A stretch of DNA of 64,000 nucleotides, taken from NCBI GenBank assembly GCA_012845835.1, contig JABAKD010000019.1:4259994-4323993 (forward strand), written 5' to 3'. A program made the position numbers and the translations under genes. Below are positions 1 to 13,300 of this stretch, piece after piece. The notes below the pieces were generated by a model that saw nothing but the letters and a program-made list of their open reading frames with translations, had not been told where the DNA came from and ran no database searches. Origin of the DNA: Undaria pinnatifida (lineage: Eukaryota > Sar > Phaeophyceae > Laminariales > Alariaceae). Numbering within the stretch: position 1 is the first letter of the stretch; each line of letters begins with the position of its first letter.

Positions 1-1393
1 TTCTATTTAAAAAGACGGTTTTCGGCACTTTTGTTGTGTGTGTGTGTTTTTTGTAACCCAAAATCGTCGAAACGAAATGACAGTCTTCTTGTTTTTTTTT
101 ACAGTTTGAACACGTTTTGTTTGTACCTACTACTGCTGTAGTAGGCCGTGGGTTGGTTTATCGTAGTTGGTCTTTTCAATTTTACCAAAAAGGAAAAAAA
201 AATGGCGCTTCGTATGATAGTACTTGTATCATATTTTTTGTTTCTATCTTCTGAATAATGAACGGTGCTCCTTGCAGAACCCAAAACCGTCGGACTAGTA
301 GTGTGATAATTGTGTTTGCAGTGTGACTGTGTGCTTTTTTCACCTATTGCTGCGGGCGATGGATGTGTTCGTTTGTTCGTCTGGTTAGACTTTTCAGTTT
401 TTTCAACAAAAAAATGGTCCTTAAGTGGGTTGATGAGGCAACAAAGCAGCATGTCATTATTTTATACTATGCTGTAGGTAAGAAAACCACGGGAGGCGGT
501 TGACGGGGGGGAGGGAGGCGGTAAGGAGTTATATGGGAGCGAGAGGCATGCTTCGTCAATGTAAGAAAAGCATAGGGGGAGGGGGAAGGGCTGGGTGTGA
601 TTGGACGATTGGCCTAAAAAGGTTAATAAATTAGGGGGGGGGTACTCAATTTGTGCATGGCCGTAGTCGCATGATCATAGACCGTCGCATCCCTACTATG
701 CCGGGACGGAGGACGTCGGTTTTCACCAATCAGGCAGACATTGCTTGCACCAAGCGCAAAGCGCCGTGAGGTGTTCGGTGAGTCGCATGAAGGGTGAACT
801 ACATCCTTCCAAGAACCGCTCGTAAGACGGACTTCGGCTCCTTTTGCGCCTATTTTCTTGCTTATGGATGACAGCGTTCACCAATTAGTTACTTTGTTTT
901 CTGGTGTGTCCACTCCAGAGACAGGAATGAGTATTACTCAGTACTATGTAATTGCCTCGTGGGTGCCTTACCATATTCGCACTACGTGATGCGATCATTC
1001 CCCTTGTACGGTGTTAGGGCTCTTCACCCCTCACAATATGATGTATACAGTAACTCGATAACCCTCGTGGTGACCGCCCAAACCAACCAAACGAACAAAC
1101 AACAAAAAACAAAAAAACGGTACCCTGGTTGTCTAGCTCACGCTGTGACTGGCATGTTTTACAGCGTCTTTGTCAACAAACGCCAACCCCAATATACACA
1201 TAATGTTTACGGCGTCGGTGCCAACCGAGGCCAACTATTATATACCAGGTATATATTAAGGGTTAGGACAATTAGTCGAGAACGGTTAAAAAATTGGGGG
1301 GGGGGTAGAGAGACCAGGAGAATGCGTTTTCGTGTCAGAATATGTCGTTCTATGTCCACCACTAACGTGTGTAACGCTTGCCCTGTGTTTCAG
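1..1393. other. Upstream region, no gene recognised
   Basis: Positions about 55-90 resemble the inner part of the GACGCGTGC-ended MITE in reverse orientation, so a truncated copy may cross the window edge. A family-I repeat lies at 641-860. The rest shows no coding signal I can support; an upstream exon or promoter of the hydrolase gene could be here. Confidence 0.4.
641..860 (+). repeat. Family I repeat
   Basis: TACTCAATTTGTGCATGGCC, CATCCCTACTATGCCGGGAC, AATCAGGCAGACATTGCTTG and GAGTCGCATGAAGGGTGAAC. Five copies in the window. Confidence 0.8.
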
Positions 1394-4300
1394 GTTCGCG
1401 CGATGCACGAGCTCGACAGGGGACAAATGGTGTGGGGGGATTGGAGCGAGCACAGCCGGGCGTTCGTAACCGACAAGCAGGCGTATAGACCGACCAAGCC
1501 GGCGCGGCACATCTGGATACTGGTGCACGGGATGAGAGGGGACGTCGACGACATGCAGTACATGGCAGGGTGCATTCGCTCGAGGTGGGTCTTGGTGCTG
1601 GCGGTGGCGTGATGGTTGCTAGTGGTGGTTGGGGTTAGAATGGAGATGGTGGGGGAGGGGGGGAGGGCGGGGGGGGGGGGGGGGGGGGGGGGGGGTAATA
1701 TGTTGCTTGCCTTAGTGATTTGATCAACCATTGACCACGCACCCCTTTGGAGCCGGAGCACCGTTCCTACTCGAAATAAAAACGCCTCCGACATTTGGGC
1801 GCTCATTACGTCTCTTCCATGTATTTCGCAAGTGTGTTTTGTCTTCCTTATCTCCGTCGTGGCGGTGGGGGGTGATGGTGGTGGTGGTGATGGTGGTGCA
1901 TGCTACGGTGGAGGTGCACCACTTTTTTTTCTATTGATCCTCCTCGATTTGGGAGCTTGAGACCTCTCTAAGGCAAAAACTGATGCAGAGAAAAAATAAA
2001 AGTGCTACCGGATTAAATATGCCATGGCCTAGGTACACGGCGAGAATCATGCCAAAAAACAAAATGTCGTATTTCCGACGATTTAGGCCAGGTTGAGGAG
2101 CCCCGTCATTCAGAAACCATTTCACACCAAAAATGCTCGTACCTCTATCGTAGCACGCGTCTTATGCTGCTGCTGGTGGCTGGTGGTGTCTGGTGCTGGT
2201 GGCTGGTGGTGCTGGTGCTGGTGCTGGTGGCTGGTGCTGGTGCTGGTGGCTGGTGGTGGCTGGTGGTGGCGATGGTAGTGGTGGGGGCTGTTGTGGTGGC
2301 GGTAGTTGATGGTAGCGTCGGTGTTTATGGTGTTGGTGGTGTTGGTGTAAAGGGTGTTGGTGGCGGCATCGTTGAGTGGGTTTGCCACGTTGGCTCCTGG
2401 GAGCCGTCGGCATGCGGGGGATGCTCGTGTGATCCGTGGCAGCATAACACGTTCCCGAGTATTCTGGAGTACGATCACTTTTTTTTAATACTCGGGTAAG
2501 GGAGAAAAGGGAAGAACAACATTTTTTTGGCAGATGTATCACACGTTGGTTTAGAACACCAATATTGAACTGTGTTATGATAGCTGCTGTAGTCGTAGAC
2601 GAGAGGGAGGGGTGGGGGGGGGGGGGGGCGGACGTTGGAACGCCGCGAATTGTGTTCTGGCGATATGGCAAGCGATTTGTTTTCTCGGGTCTGAAACGAC
2701 TCGAAGATTGCTGTGGCATGTTTGCGAACGTCCGGCAGATCTTGGACAACAAAATGCTTCATGACCTAGATATTTCAGGAAAGATCTGTATGCTCTGTAT
2801 GGCCTATGGCTCATGTTACCGGGTGGGAGCCGTACGATCTACGTGATCTAACAAATGTTTTCCAGGCCTGGATCTGCACTCTCTGTGTTACGTACATATC
2901 CTGCACAACGTTTCACCACGACATATACAGGATCTACTGTTATAGAGCATATAGATAATCTGATTATCTAAATCATGACATGTCAGAGCTGTGCATATGA
3001 TCTACATCGTGATCTATCCGAGGTGTGCGTATGATCTGCAGTACATCGTGATCTATCCTATCTGTGCATGTGATTTAGATCGTGACCTATCCGAGGTGTG
3101 CATATGATATACAGTACATCGTGATGAATCACAAGGTGTGCATTTGTTTTGGACCATGCCAGAAGGCGCGTTTACAAAAAGATCGGAGGAGATGGGGTGA
3201 TATGGTGTTTGCAGTTTCCGGTTGGATCACTATCGCCCGTCCGCTACCGCTGCCGCCGCCAGCAACTTTTGTGTTTGCTGGGGTCGAAGGCCACTTTTCC
3301 TTTTTTCAACTCCACGTGTTTTCGATTATCGGCATTAGATTACTTTTACTATTAATCTGGTTACGTCGAGCTTACGAACCCTTTCCCCCCCTCCCTTCCC
3401 CCCTCCCTCCCTCCCTCCCTCCCTCCCTCCTTCACACGCGCCCTTGTCGTCTTATTTTTGCGAACAAAACGTACCTCTTGATGTCTTGTCTCACGTCAGG
3501 CATGGGTCGGACGCGCACGTGGTAGTGGCGGAGTGTAACTCTGCGGCGTTCAAGACCTTGGACGGCATTAGCAAGGGGGGAACCAGGCTTTACGAGGAGG
3601 CAATGCAGGTGACCCCTATACGGATCATACAGTGTTGTTTTTCGATCGGTGGAAGGATCGTTGATACGGTACCTGTGGTATTTTTTTGCTGCTGCTGTTG
3701 CCGCCTTCGGCTGATGTCGTGGAAAGGTGGGGGAGAAGGTGGGTCTTGGGTCTGTAGCGCCCGTGAGGTGTGTTTGGTGTGCCACGCGCTTGCTTTCCGG
3801 GTCCCTCTTTGCTGTTGCTGGATCAGCGGGGACGTTGCTTTTCCTCGCATGTGTTCACTCCTCTACAATGCCCCCCCCCCCCTGTCCTCCCCTCCTCGGA
3901 GGCGTTGTTGTATGCTCGCTTTGCAAACGTCACTCTCCGCCTCTCGCGCTCTCTCGCTCCGGTGACCTTGAAGTGTGTTACAGCTCATCGACACCTGGAA
4001 CTATGTCCCCCCACCTTCAGTGATGTGCATCGACGAATAGCGAAAACCTCGCCCTCCCCACCCCCTCCACTCCTCCGACCCCACTCTTCCCCAAGGAGGA
4101 GGGGTAAATAATACCTGGCACTTACCTCCCCCTCCATCTCCTGGGCATGATATCTCCCGTGCATCAAACCCCCCCGTCCGCCTGCCCCCTCCCTCTATCC
4201 TCGGAGTGGAGCGGACGTTAACAACGCCATAGCTACCCGGCTTTTACCCCTCCCCCCCACCCCAAATGAGTAACCGCCCCCCCCGCCGTCCCCCGTCCCC

Positions 4301-7300
4301 CAGGGGAAGGCGTTAATTATGATATCGCTCATCGGCACCCTCCCCCCCCCCCCGACATGATCCCCTTACAGGAGGCATAAATGATGTAGCATGTCAGCGG
4401 CATTTATCTGCCCCCCCTTACGCGGAAGTCGCCTCACACGTGCTTCTTACTGGGACTCAGTTACCCTTCATGCAACTCGCCGAACACCTCACGGCACTTC
4501 GCGCTTTTTGCGTGCAATGTCTGCCTGGTTGGTGAAAACCCGACGTGCTCCGTCCCGGCATTGCAGGAACGCGAGGGTCTATCGCCATACGCCTACGGCT
4601 ATGCATGAAATGAGTTCACCCCCCCCCCCCACCCCCTGCCTGGTTGGTGAACACCCGACGTGCTCCGTCCCGGCATAGTAGGGATGCGAGGGTGTATGGT
4701 CATACGACTACAGCCATGCACAAAGTGAGTACACCCCTCGCCCCTCCGAGGGGCATCAACAATGTCCTAGCTCATCGGTACTTACCCCCCTCCCCGTTAT
4801 CCTCCCCCCCTCTTCGTTGTCCTCCCCCCCTCCCCTCCGTTAACGTGTTTGGGGCTGCCAGACAATTGATAGTGTGCCCACGGCGGAGTACATATCGTTC
4901 ATCGGACACGGCTTAGGCGGGATTTACGCCAGGTTGGTTCTTTTAATTAGTTCAGCATTAAGTGATGATTAATTGACGACTTATTATATGTGTGTTTCAA
5001 TAGGGTAATCACTTTAAGACCACCCCGCGGCAGGCTTATGTTGGGTGGATAGGCCTGTCGCAGGGTGGTCTTATCTCTGCTACTCGTATGGCCTTATCTT
5101 CTGTAGATACTGCAAATGTTGATGCTGTACTGATTCCTACTACTTTTTTTTTTCGTGACACGCTGATTCACCTGGTGTATTATCCCGAAAAATCTTAAAC
5201 CGGACGGTCTTAAACGGGATGGGGACTCGATAGGGGAAGTGTCGGCCACCTGAAGAGTTTGTTTTTCGTGACAAGCCGATTCACCTGGTCTTATCTCCCG
5301 AAAAATCTTACCCCGGATGGTCTTAAACGGGATGGGGACTCCATAGGGGAAGTGTCGGCCACCTGAAGAGTTTGTTTTTCGTGACAAGCCGATTCAGCTG
5401 GTCTTATCTCCCGAAAAATCTTACACCGGATGGTCTTAAACGAGATGGGGACTCGAGAGGGGACGTTTCGGCCACGCGAAGCTTTTCTTGCTTTTCGGGT
5501 CATTTGGGGGCATAGGAAAACTACGCCCGCGGAATGTACCTGGAATTCCATTCTAACGCGCCGGCAAGGCACCCGCAGCCCATGCCGAGCAGGCTTTTGT
5601 TTGTTTTCGGGCACGGTATTGGGGCTGACGGGGCCGCGGCGAAAGAGGGGGGAGAATAATTCTTACTTAATGCTGCCATTTCAATTTTCTTATCGTCTAG
5701 TTTTAGGTGGGTACATTCCCAGTTCAGCTCCTTAGTTCGTTGGTACTCGTCGTTTTTGAGCATCCTGGTACATTTTTCGGTACTGTCATGTGTACTGGTT
5801 CGAGGGGGGGGGGTGGTGGTGTCGTTAGCTTTGAGATTTTGTTCAGCTTTTGTCCGCTTTCTGGGACCAAGCGGGGAAGACGGAGCGGAACGCTTTTGGT
5901 GCAAGAGTTGAAAAGGCCTGGTCACGTCGCGCGGAAGAGAACCAACACATTCAACAGCCCCCCCCCCCCCCCCCCCCCCCTCCCCGTGCGATCTTCTTCT
6001 TGGGGAATCTCCTCCTCGTGTCCCTGTTTCTTATGTTCGCTTGTTTCTGTTCGTTTCGTCGGCCATCCTCGCGGCCAGCTCTTCTAACATTGCCACCCCC
6101 CCCCCCCCTCCCCAACCACTACCATGTCCCTTCCCTGTTATACAAACCCTTTTGTACTATCTAGATACGCCCTGCGCCTGCTGAATGACGCCTCCGTTTT
6201 TACGGATCGGCTGTCCCCGATGAACTTCATCACGCTTGGGACTCCGCATCTAGGCTCTCTCATGGTGAGCTCATGCACCCCCCTCTCCCCTCTCGGCCAC
6301 ACTCGGCTACAGCATGTTTTGTTTGTGTTTGTATTTGTAGCACCCACAGCCAGTCGACGTAGGCTCCGGTCAACGCAAGCGCTTTGGCGATGTGTCCCCA
6401 TGTATTGCTGATGCTGCAGTCATGTGCGCGTGCGTACGTTTATTTGTCGAGTGGTTTGTTCAGCATGTTGATTTGTTTTGATCGCCGGAAGAGGAAAGCT
6501 ACTGACTGTCGGCGGAACCTGCTCATGTGGCGATCGCATTGGCGTCCGATTCAATCGATTCCGCGTGTGTTTGGGGGCATGGTACTGTCGCGACCACAGG
6601 AAGCGAAGGATACGTCAGCTAGCGCTGAATGGCGAATGCCATTGAGTTGTATTGACCCACGACGTGTGTGAAAATGCGTGGAAGTGTGGTGAGCTTAAGC
6701 TTCTATGTTTCCCCATCCGCCGGAGGATTTGAAAGAAAAAAAAACTTTCAAGGTAAGAGGTGCACCGTTTTTTTTTCTTTTTTTCTGAGGCTTTTCCGTC
6801 GCTTAAGGAGCTCCATACAAAAAAGAACAAGAAGTGATTATGCGAAAAATAAAAGTTGTATTATATGTACCCCATGAACAATCCCGTGGCGAACGACGAT
6901 TACTGCAAAAAGAATATTCGTAGAATATTCGTGGATTTGGGGTGAAGGAAGAAACCCGTAGAATACTCGTAGAATATTCGTGGATTTGGGGTGAAGGAAG
7001 AAACCCGTAGAATATTCGTAGAATATTCGTGGATTTGGGGTGAAGGAAGAAACCCGTAGAATATTCGTAGAATATTCGTGGATTTGGGGTGAAGGAAGAA
7101 ACCCGTAGAATATTCGTAGAATATTCGTGGATTTGGGGTGAAGGAAGAAACCCGTAGAATATTCGTAGAATATTCGTGGATTTGGGGTGAAGGAAGAAAC
7201 CCGTAGAATATTCGTAGAATAGTCGTGGATTTGGGGTGAAGGAAGAAACCCGTAGAATATTCGTAGAATATTCGTGGATTTGGGGTGAAGGAAGAAACCC

Positions 7301-10300
7301 CCGTCGTGGGAATATATTTTCAGCCGAAAAAAGTGCCACCTAAATCTATCGCAGCGCGCGTCTTCTGGCCAGAGTTACGACTGTGCGGGAGCCGCCCCCA
7401 CACACCCCTCAGGCCAGACCCCGCGAAGTTGCGCGTACGTGCCAGAGGCTATTTTCGGATTAGCACGTAATGCATTATTAGCGAGTAATGTGTGGCAGCT
7501 CCCTATGTGCAGGTCCGCACAAAAGACGGTTTTCGTGCCAGACCTAACCCTAGCCCGAATCCGACCCCACACCTGACCCTAAAACCCTAGCCCGAACCCG
7601 AACCCAATGCTCTGGGGGACTCGAGATCTGCTCTCGAGGTCGGCAGGGGCAGTCCTGCCATACATCCATCGCCTGCATTTACGTGCAAAAATGAAAACCT
7701 TGTACGTACGCGTGCAATAAAACGCTTGGTCCCCACAGGCACACACACACCCGTTGGGGCTTGGGCGCGTTGTGTGTCGACGGCGCTGCTTGGCTTTTGT
7801 TGTGCTTTCGATTAATTGATTACCCCTGATAAACCTGTTGTATAGTTTTTGTTCTCGTTTGTTGTGTCGTAAATATTATACGAACATATGTTCTGTCCTT
7901 TACTGTCCTCCTTTTTTTTCTTTTTTTTTTGTCTGTTTCTGTTATTTTTTACGTTTCATTTTGTCGTCTACTTTTTGTGCCATTTTTGTGTGTTTGCATC
8001 ATCTATGTACATATTTTATGAGGATGGTTTCTAAATGACTTGTTCTGACTTTCTTGTGCATGTCCGTGTTCTTTTTTCGTGTTTTTTTGTGTTCTTTTGT
8101 TAATGTTCTCTTGTTAATGTTTTTCTTCTCTTTTTTGTTTTCTGGTGTATTACACTTGAACGAATCCCCGTGGTTCGGCGTTTCGGATGAATTGCATCCG
8201 GCAGGCGAGTGGTGGCACGATCGGACGCATGGTGGACAGCGAAACGCCGGACCAGCTAGCCCTTAAGGACACGGACATGCAAAGGTAAGACTAAGATAGT
8301 GCTCACAATTTTTTTTTGCTCATCCCATTTATTATCTCCGAACTTTTTTATTCATTCATTCATTCAAAAAAATCAACCAATTGAAGAAAAAAAAAAAAAA
8401 AAATCATTCTAAAAATTCATCTAAAAAATTATTCAAAAAATTCATTCAAAAAAATCATTCAAAAAATTCATTCAAAAAATTCATTCAAAAAATTCATTCA
8501 AAAATTAATTCAAAAAAATCATTCTCTCCCTCCCTGCTTTAGTCGTAACTCACATCTGGGATCACTAAGAAAGCTCTTCCCCCCCCCGCCCCACTACGGT
8601 ACGCGCCTTATTCCTTTTTTTCGCGAGAACGCTTGAGCCCATTATTTCTTCCCTCGTCCACTCGTCGACGTTTGTCTCAGAAAAACCCATCCCACGCTAG
8701 GCGTGCAGCGAATTCTGAGAACTTTCGGAGCTCTTAACACGACGATATCACCATCACCCTAACCATCACCCGAAACACGACTTCGAAAACATTCGCTCGC
8801 GCAACCCACCCAAAATTTCAGATTTTCCGTGCGCTAGTCCTAAAAGCAGTCGTTGTGCTCGTAAAATGTTCGCACTATGGATAACAGCTAGTTCCACAGA
8901 CGTAAGCTACGATCGAGGCTGCTTTTCTTTTTTGTGTGTTCTGAGGTTGTTATAAATTTGGGAGCTCAAGACCTCTCCTTAAACTGATTTCAGGAGAGAA
9001 ATCAACAAGCTGCTGACCGGAATGAAAAACCCCATGGCCTAGGTACATACACAACGAGAATCACATGCAAAAAAAAGGAAATGTCGTATTTCCGACGATT
9101 TTTGGGTTAAGGAGCCCCGTCATTCAGGAACGGCTTTCCATAAAAAAAGGCATACCTCTATCGTAGCGTGTGTCGGCACTTGAGAACGCGAGAAGGTGAG
9201 ACACCTTAGCTCACCCAAGAGTGCAATCCTTGTCGTGGGATGACGCTTGTTAGTACGGAGTCTCGCCAATCAGGAAGGTTTTGGCCAAAACAATGCGCTA
9301 CGTTTATGGTAGTTGGCGTCGGTACCGTGTAGTCCCGTACCCCCACCCCATCAGAAGTCGGGCGGAGGAGGGGAAGGAGGAGGAGGAGGAGGAGGAGGAG
9401 GAGGAGGAGCAGGAGGAAGAAGGCGCACAGAGCTGCCCTTGTGGCAAATGCGCGAGGGTGAAGCTCATGGTGGACGGGATCTGTCTGTACAAGGAGTGAA
9501 CGGGGTCTGTTGAAAGAGGGTCGAGGAAAGTATTTTTTAACTAGTTTTCAAGGACGTCAGCCGTGAGTATTATTAGTCGTATGTGACATGGAGACATGGA
9601 GAAGTATGGTACACTATTGTTAAGCAGTAGCGAGGAAACGATCGCTGTCCTGGGAGATGAGATGGTGGGCCCACAGACGGCCGAACAGAAAGGGCGTGAG
9701 GCAAGCTCGCACAACAGGCATGGAAGAAAACGTAGCGAGAGCCCAAAGGTCGGAGGTGTCACGATTGGAAGTAGAAACACGCTCCTCCGTCTCGAAAGGA
9801 ATCCGTGGTCAATGGCCAAAATGACTTAAGTCAAGCAGCAAGTGAGCCCCCCCCCCCCCTCCCCCCCCCACCCCATTTCCCATTACGCTTGACACACAAC
9901 TCCCTCTCCTCCTCCTCTTCCTGCCTCCTTGTCACCCCCCCCTCCCCCCTGCTCAATATTTGTGTCAGCAGAGGTGGCGGCCCAACTAGGGACGCCTACG
10001 GGGAGGGTGGGGCCAACAGCATGAGCCGGGGCTCAAACTATGGCGTTCCCTCGAGCAGCATCAGGCGGGCGGGCGGAGGCACGAGGCCGCCCATCCTGGC
10101 GAGGATGACAGGGGAGGAGTATCTAGCCCCCCTTAGACTTTTCAGGAGGCGTGTTTTGTACGCGAACGTGAAGCTGGACACCACTGTGGAGTACCCTAGC
10201 GCGAGCGTGAGGTTCGACGACCCCTACGTGTACGTGCCGGATCAAGACCTGTGAGTGGGCTTTGTTTTTTTTTGTTTTTTTTGGTCGTCGTGTGTTTGTG

Positions 10301-13300
10301 TGTGTGTATTTTGCGTGTGTTTTTCTTGGTGGGTCTGTAAGTTGGTGTGGGTGGGTGAGTGTGATGGTTGTTTTATTCATTGAGGGTGCGTTCTGGGTGT
10401 TGTTTTGTTCTTGTTTTTTCCTTTGTTTTCGTCTTTTTTTTGCTGGGTGTTTGCCTGGATGTGGGTTTATGATATCATTCGTTGGGCGTGTGTGGGTGGG
10501 TGTTTGGTTTGTTTTGAGGGTTGGGTGCCTGGGGATGCTTTATCTTTTTGTCTTGTTCGGGGGAGTTTGTCACGGTGATGTCTGGAAACTTGCCTATGGG
10601 TGGATGGGCGGGTGTGTGTGTTTGTTTGCATGTTCGATTGTTGTGTTCGGGGATCGCAACGTGTGTCCCTGCTTGGGCGGCTCCTCGTCCGGTCTTGACT
10701 GCAGCACTAGCCGCTCGGACATATAGTTCACGATCTAGATTATGTAGAGCTTGTAGATCCTTATACCCGACGTGTGAACACTAAGTCATTCGGAACCGAC
10801 GCTAAGCGCACAATGCGACGTCTGCTCCTCTCTCTTCCCTCCCCCCCTGCCCACTCCAAAACAATGCCGACCAGGGAAAACATGTGCTCTCCGCACTATG
10901 ACCACGTAATGGTGACCAGCAGCTCGGGCAGCAGTGAGCCCATGAACTCCAACGTGGTGCGGGGTCCGGGAGGGGGTTTCCCGACAGCCCTCGCGGAGGC
11001 GGCGCCTGAGCCGGGGATGTGGGAAATAATGGTAAGCGCTGCTGGCGAGCAAACGTGTTTTATACGAGGACAGTGTCGTAACATGCTTCTATTAATAGCG
11101 GTACGGTGGGGATGCGCCTGCTTGAGAAAAATGGTTGTACCTTCCCCCCCAGAAGTGGATTTTGCTAGGAGTGAATGAAAAATGTGCGAATCCGACGAAA
11201 AAAGTACAAAATTGAAAAAAAATGAAATAAATAAGAACCCTCCCATTAAAGTGAAGAAACTCACTCACATGATATCTTTATTTCAAGTACCAACAACGCA
11301 GCTCGCGAAGATGAGTATCGACCCTAAATTCGTCGAACTCACAGCTGACGTCCTTAGAATAATTTTATAAAATGCCATGGCCTGCGGTAGTTGTTACAGT
11401 GTATACGGAGTACCTGGTATACATCACGAGTAATAATTAAACCCAAAAATGTTATTAGCCCCTTTTTTTAAGCCCCCAAACTCCTCCCTACACTAAGTTC
11501 AAGTAAATTTGTCCATGTAACGAGTACCAGGTAATAATTAAACGCAAACAGGCAAATAACCCCTTTTTTTGAGCCCCCAAATCCCTCCCTGTACTAACTT
11601 CGAGTAAACTTGTCCATATAACGAGTGACGATTAAAGGCAAAAAGGCTGTTAACCCCTCTTTTTGAGCCCCCAAATCCCTCCCTATACTAACTTCAAGTA
11701 GATTTGTAGAAAAAAAGGGTTTCCAGCTGTGAAGGCGTTAACGTATCCCAACTTTTACTCGAGAGATGCCTGCTACGATAGATATAGTACTCTTTTTTTT
11801 GGCAAAAAATACTCGCTACGTTTCGGGTCACGTTTAACCCACTGACGCGCGTGCTACCGTAGAAGTGCGCCCCTTTTTTTTCAGGGTTCCTGAATTCGGG
11901 AGGTTAAGACATGTCCTTCTTAACCCAAAGCACTGATTTGGACGAGAATTAAAACCTGCTTTATCGCGGATGAAAATCCCATGGCCTACAAGTATGATAG
12001 GTACACAACGAAAATCGTGCGGAAAAAAAAATGTTGTACGATGTTTCCGAAACCTCTTCACACGAAGACTGACACCTCTATCGCCGGGATTTCACTTCGT
12101 GTTTTTTGCGTTTGTATACGATACCAGGTATACTTTTTGCGTTTTTTTGCTTTACACCTCGGCCGTGTGATATTGTTGACCGGGTTGCAGTTTGGATTGT
12201 GCTCAAAATAAGCTTTTGTCTAGGAGGGTGTATAGAGGTCCTCCGTGTGAGGAGGAACATTAACGCCTTCACAACTGGAAACCCGTTTTTGGGGACAAAG
12301 TACTTGGAAAAAGTGTAGGGAGGGGTATAGAGCTCCTCTAGCGACGGGGATCGTTAACGCCTTCACAACTGGAAACCCGCTTTTGGGGACAAATTACTTG
12401 GAAATAGTGTACGGAGGGGTGTAGAGGTCCTCAAGTGAGGAGGAGCAGCAACGCCTTCACAGCTGGGAACCCGTTTTGGGGGACAAATTACTTGGAAATG
12501 GCGTAGGGAGGGGTATAGAGTTCTTCTAGTGAGGAGTATAAGAAAAGAAAGTGGAAACCCGTTTTTGAGGGCAATTTACTTGGAAATAGTGTAGGGAGGG
12601 GTATAGAGGTCCTCAAATGAGGAGGAGCAGTAACGCCTTCACAACTGGAAACTCGTTTTGGGGGGAAAATTACTTGGAAATAGTATAGGGAGGGGTATAG
12701 AGCTCCCTCTAGTGAGCAGTGTTGAGAAAAAATGAAAAACATGCACCTCTGCCGTAGCTAGTTCGGTTTTTGCACCATATTATTAACAGGTAGTTAACTC
12801 AATTTTTTTCACCATGTTATTAACAGGTAGTTCATTCCATGTTTTCCGCCGCATTATTCCCACGCAATTCATTCCAATTTTTGCACAATATTAGTAGGAG
12901 ATAGTTAATTCCATATATATATTTTTTTTATTTTTTTTTTGGGGAGGGGACGAAAACGACCTAAAACCTTTGTCGCAGGAGCCCCCGCGTCCGTTTCGGC
13001 GTGATCGGTATATTGGTGAATAAAAATAATCTCGGCGAATTATGACAATTGAGGAGACGAATTTATATCTATTATATATATTTTTACATGGTGGTTTTGT
13101 GCATGTGTTATTTTGCTCGCTTTACGTGTTGTGTACAAGTAGCTATGGATGGTGGTGGGGACGTTGGAGGGGGGGGGGGGGGGGCTTGGAAGAAAGAGGG
13201 GAGGCAAGAATGATTCAAACCTCTTGCTCATTGGGGTTAATTGGGGAGGGGGCGGCGCGGGGCGGGGGGGGGGGGGGGGGGGGCGGGGGGCAGATGCCTT

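Noticed and set aside
7546-7612. Telomere-like CCCTAAA/CCCTAG words
   Set aside because: Only a few degenerate units mixed with CCCGAA; a similar degenerate stretch at 54.16-54.24 kb. Not enough to call an interstitial telomere.
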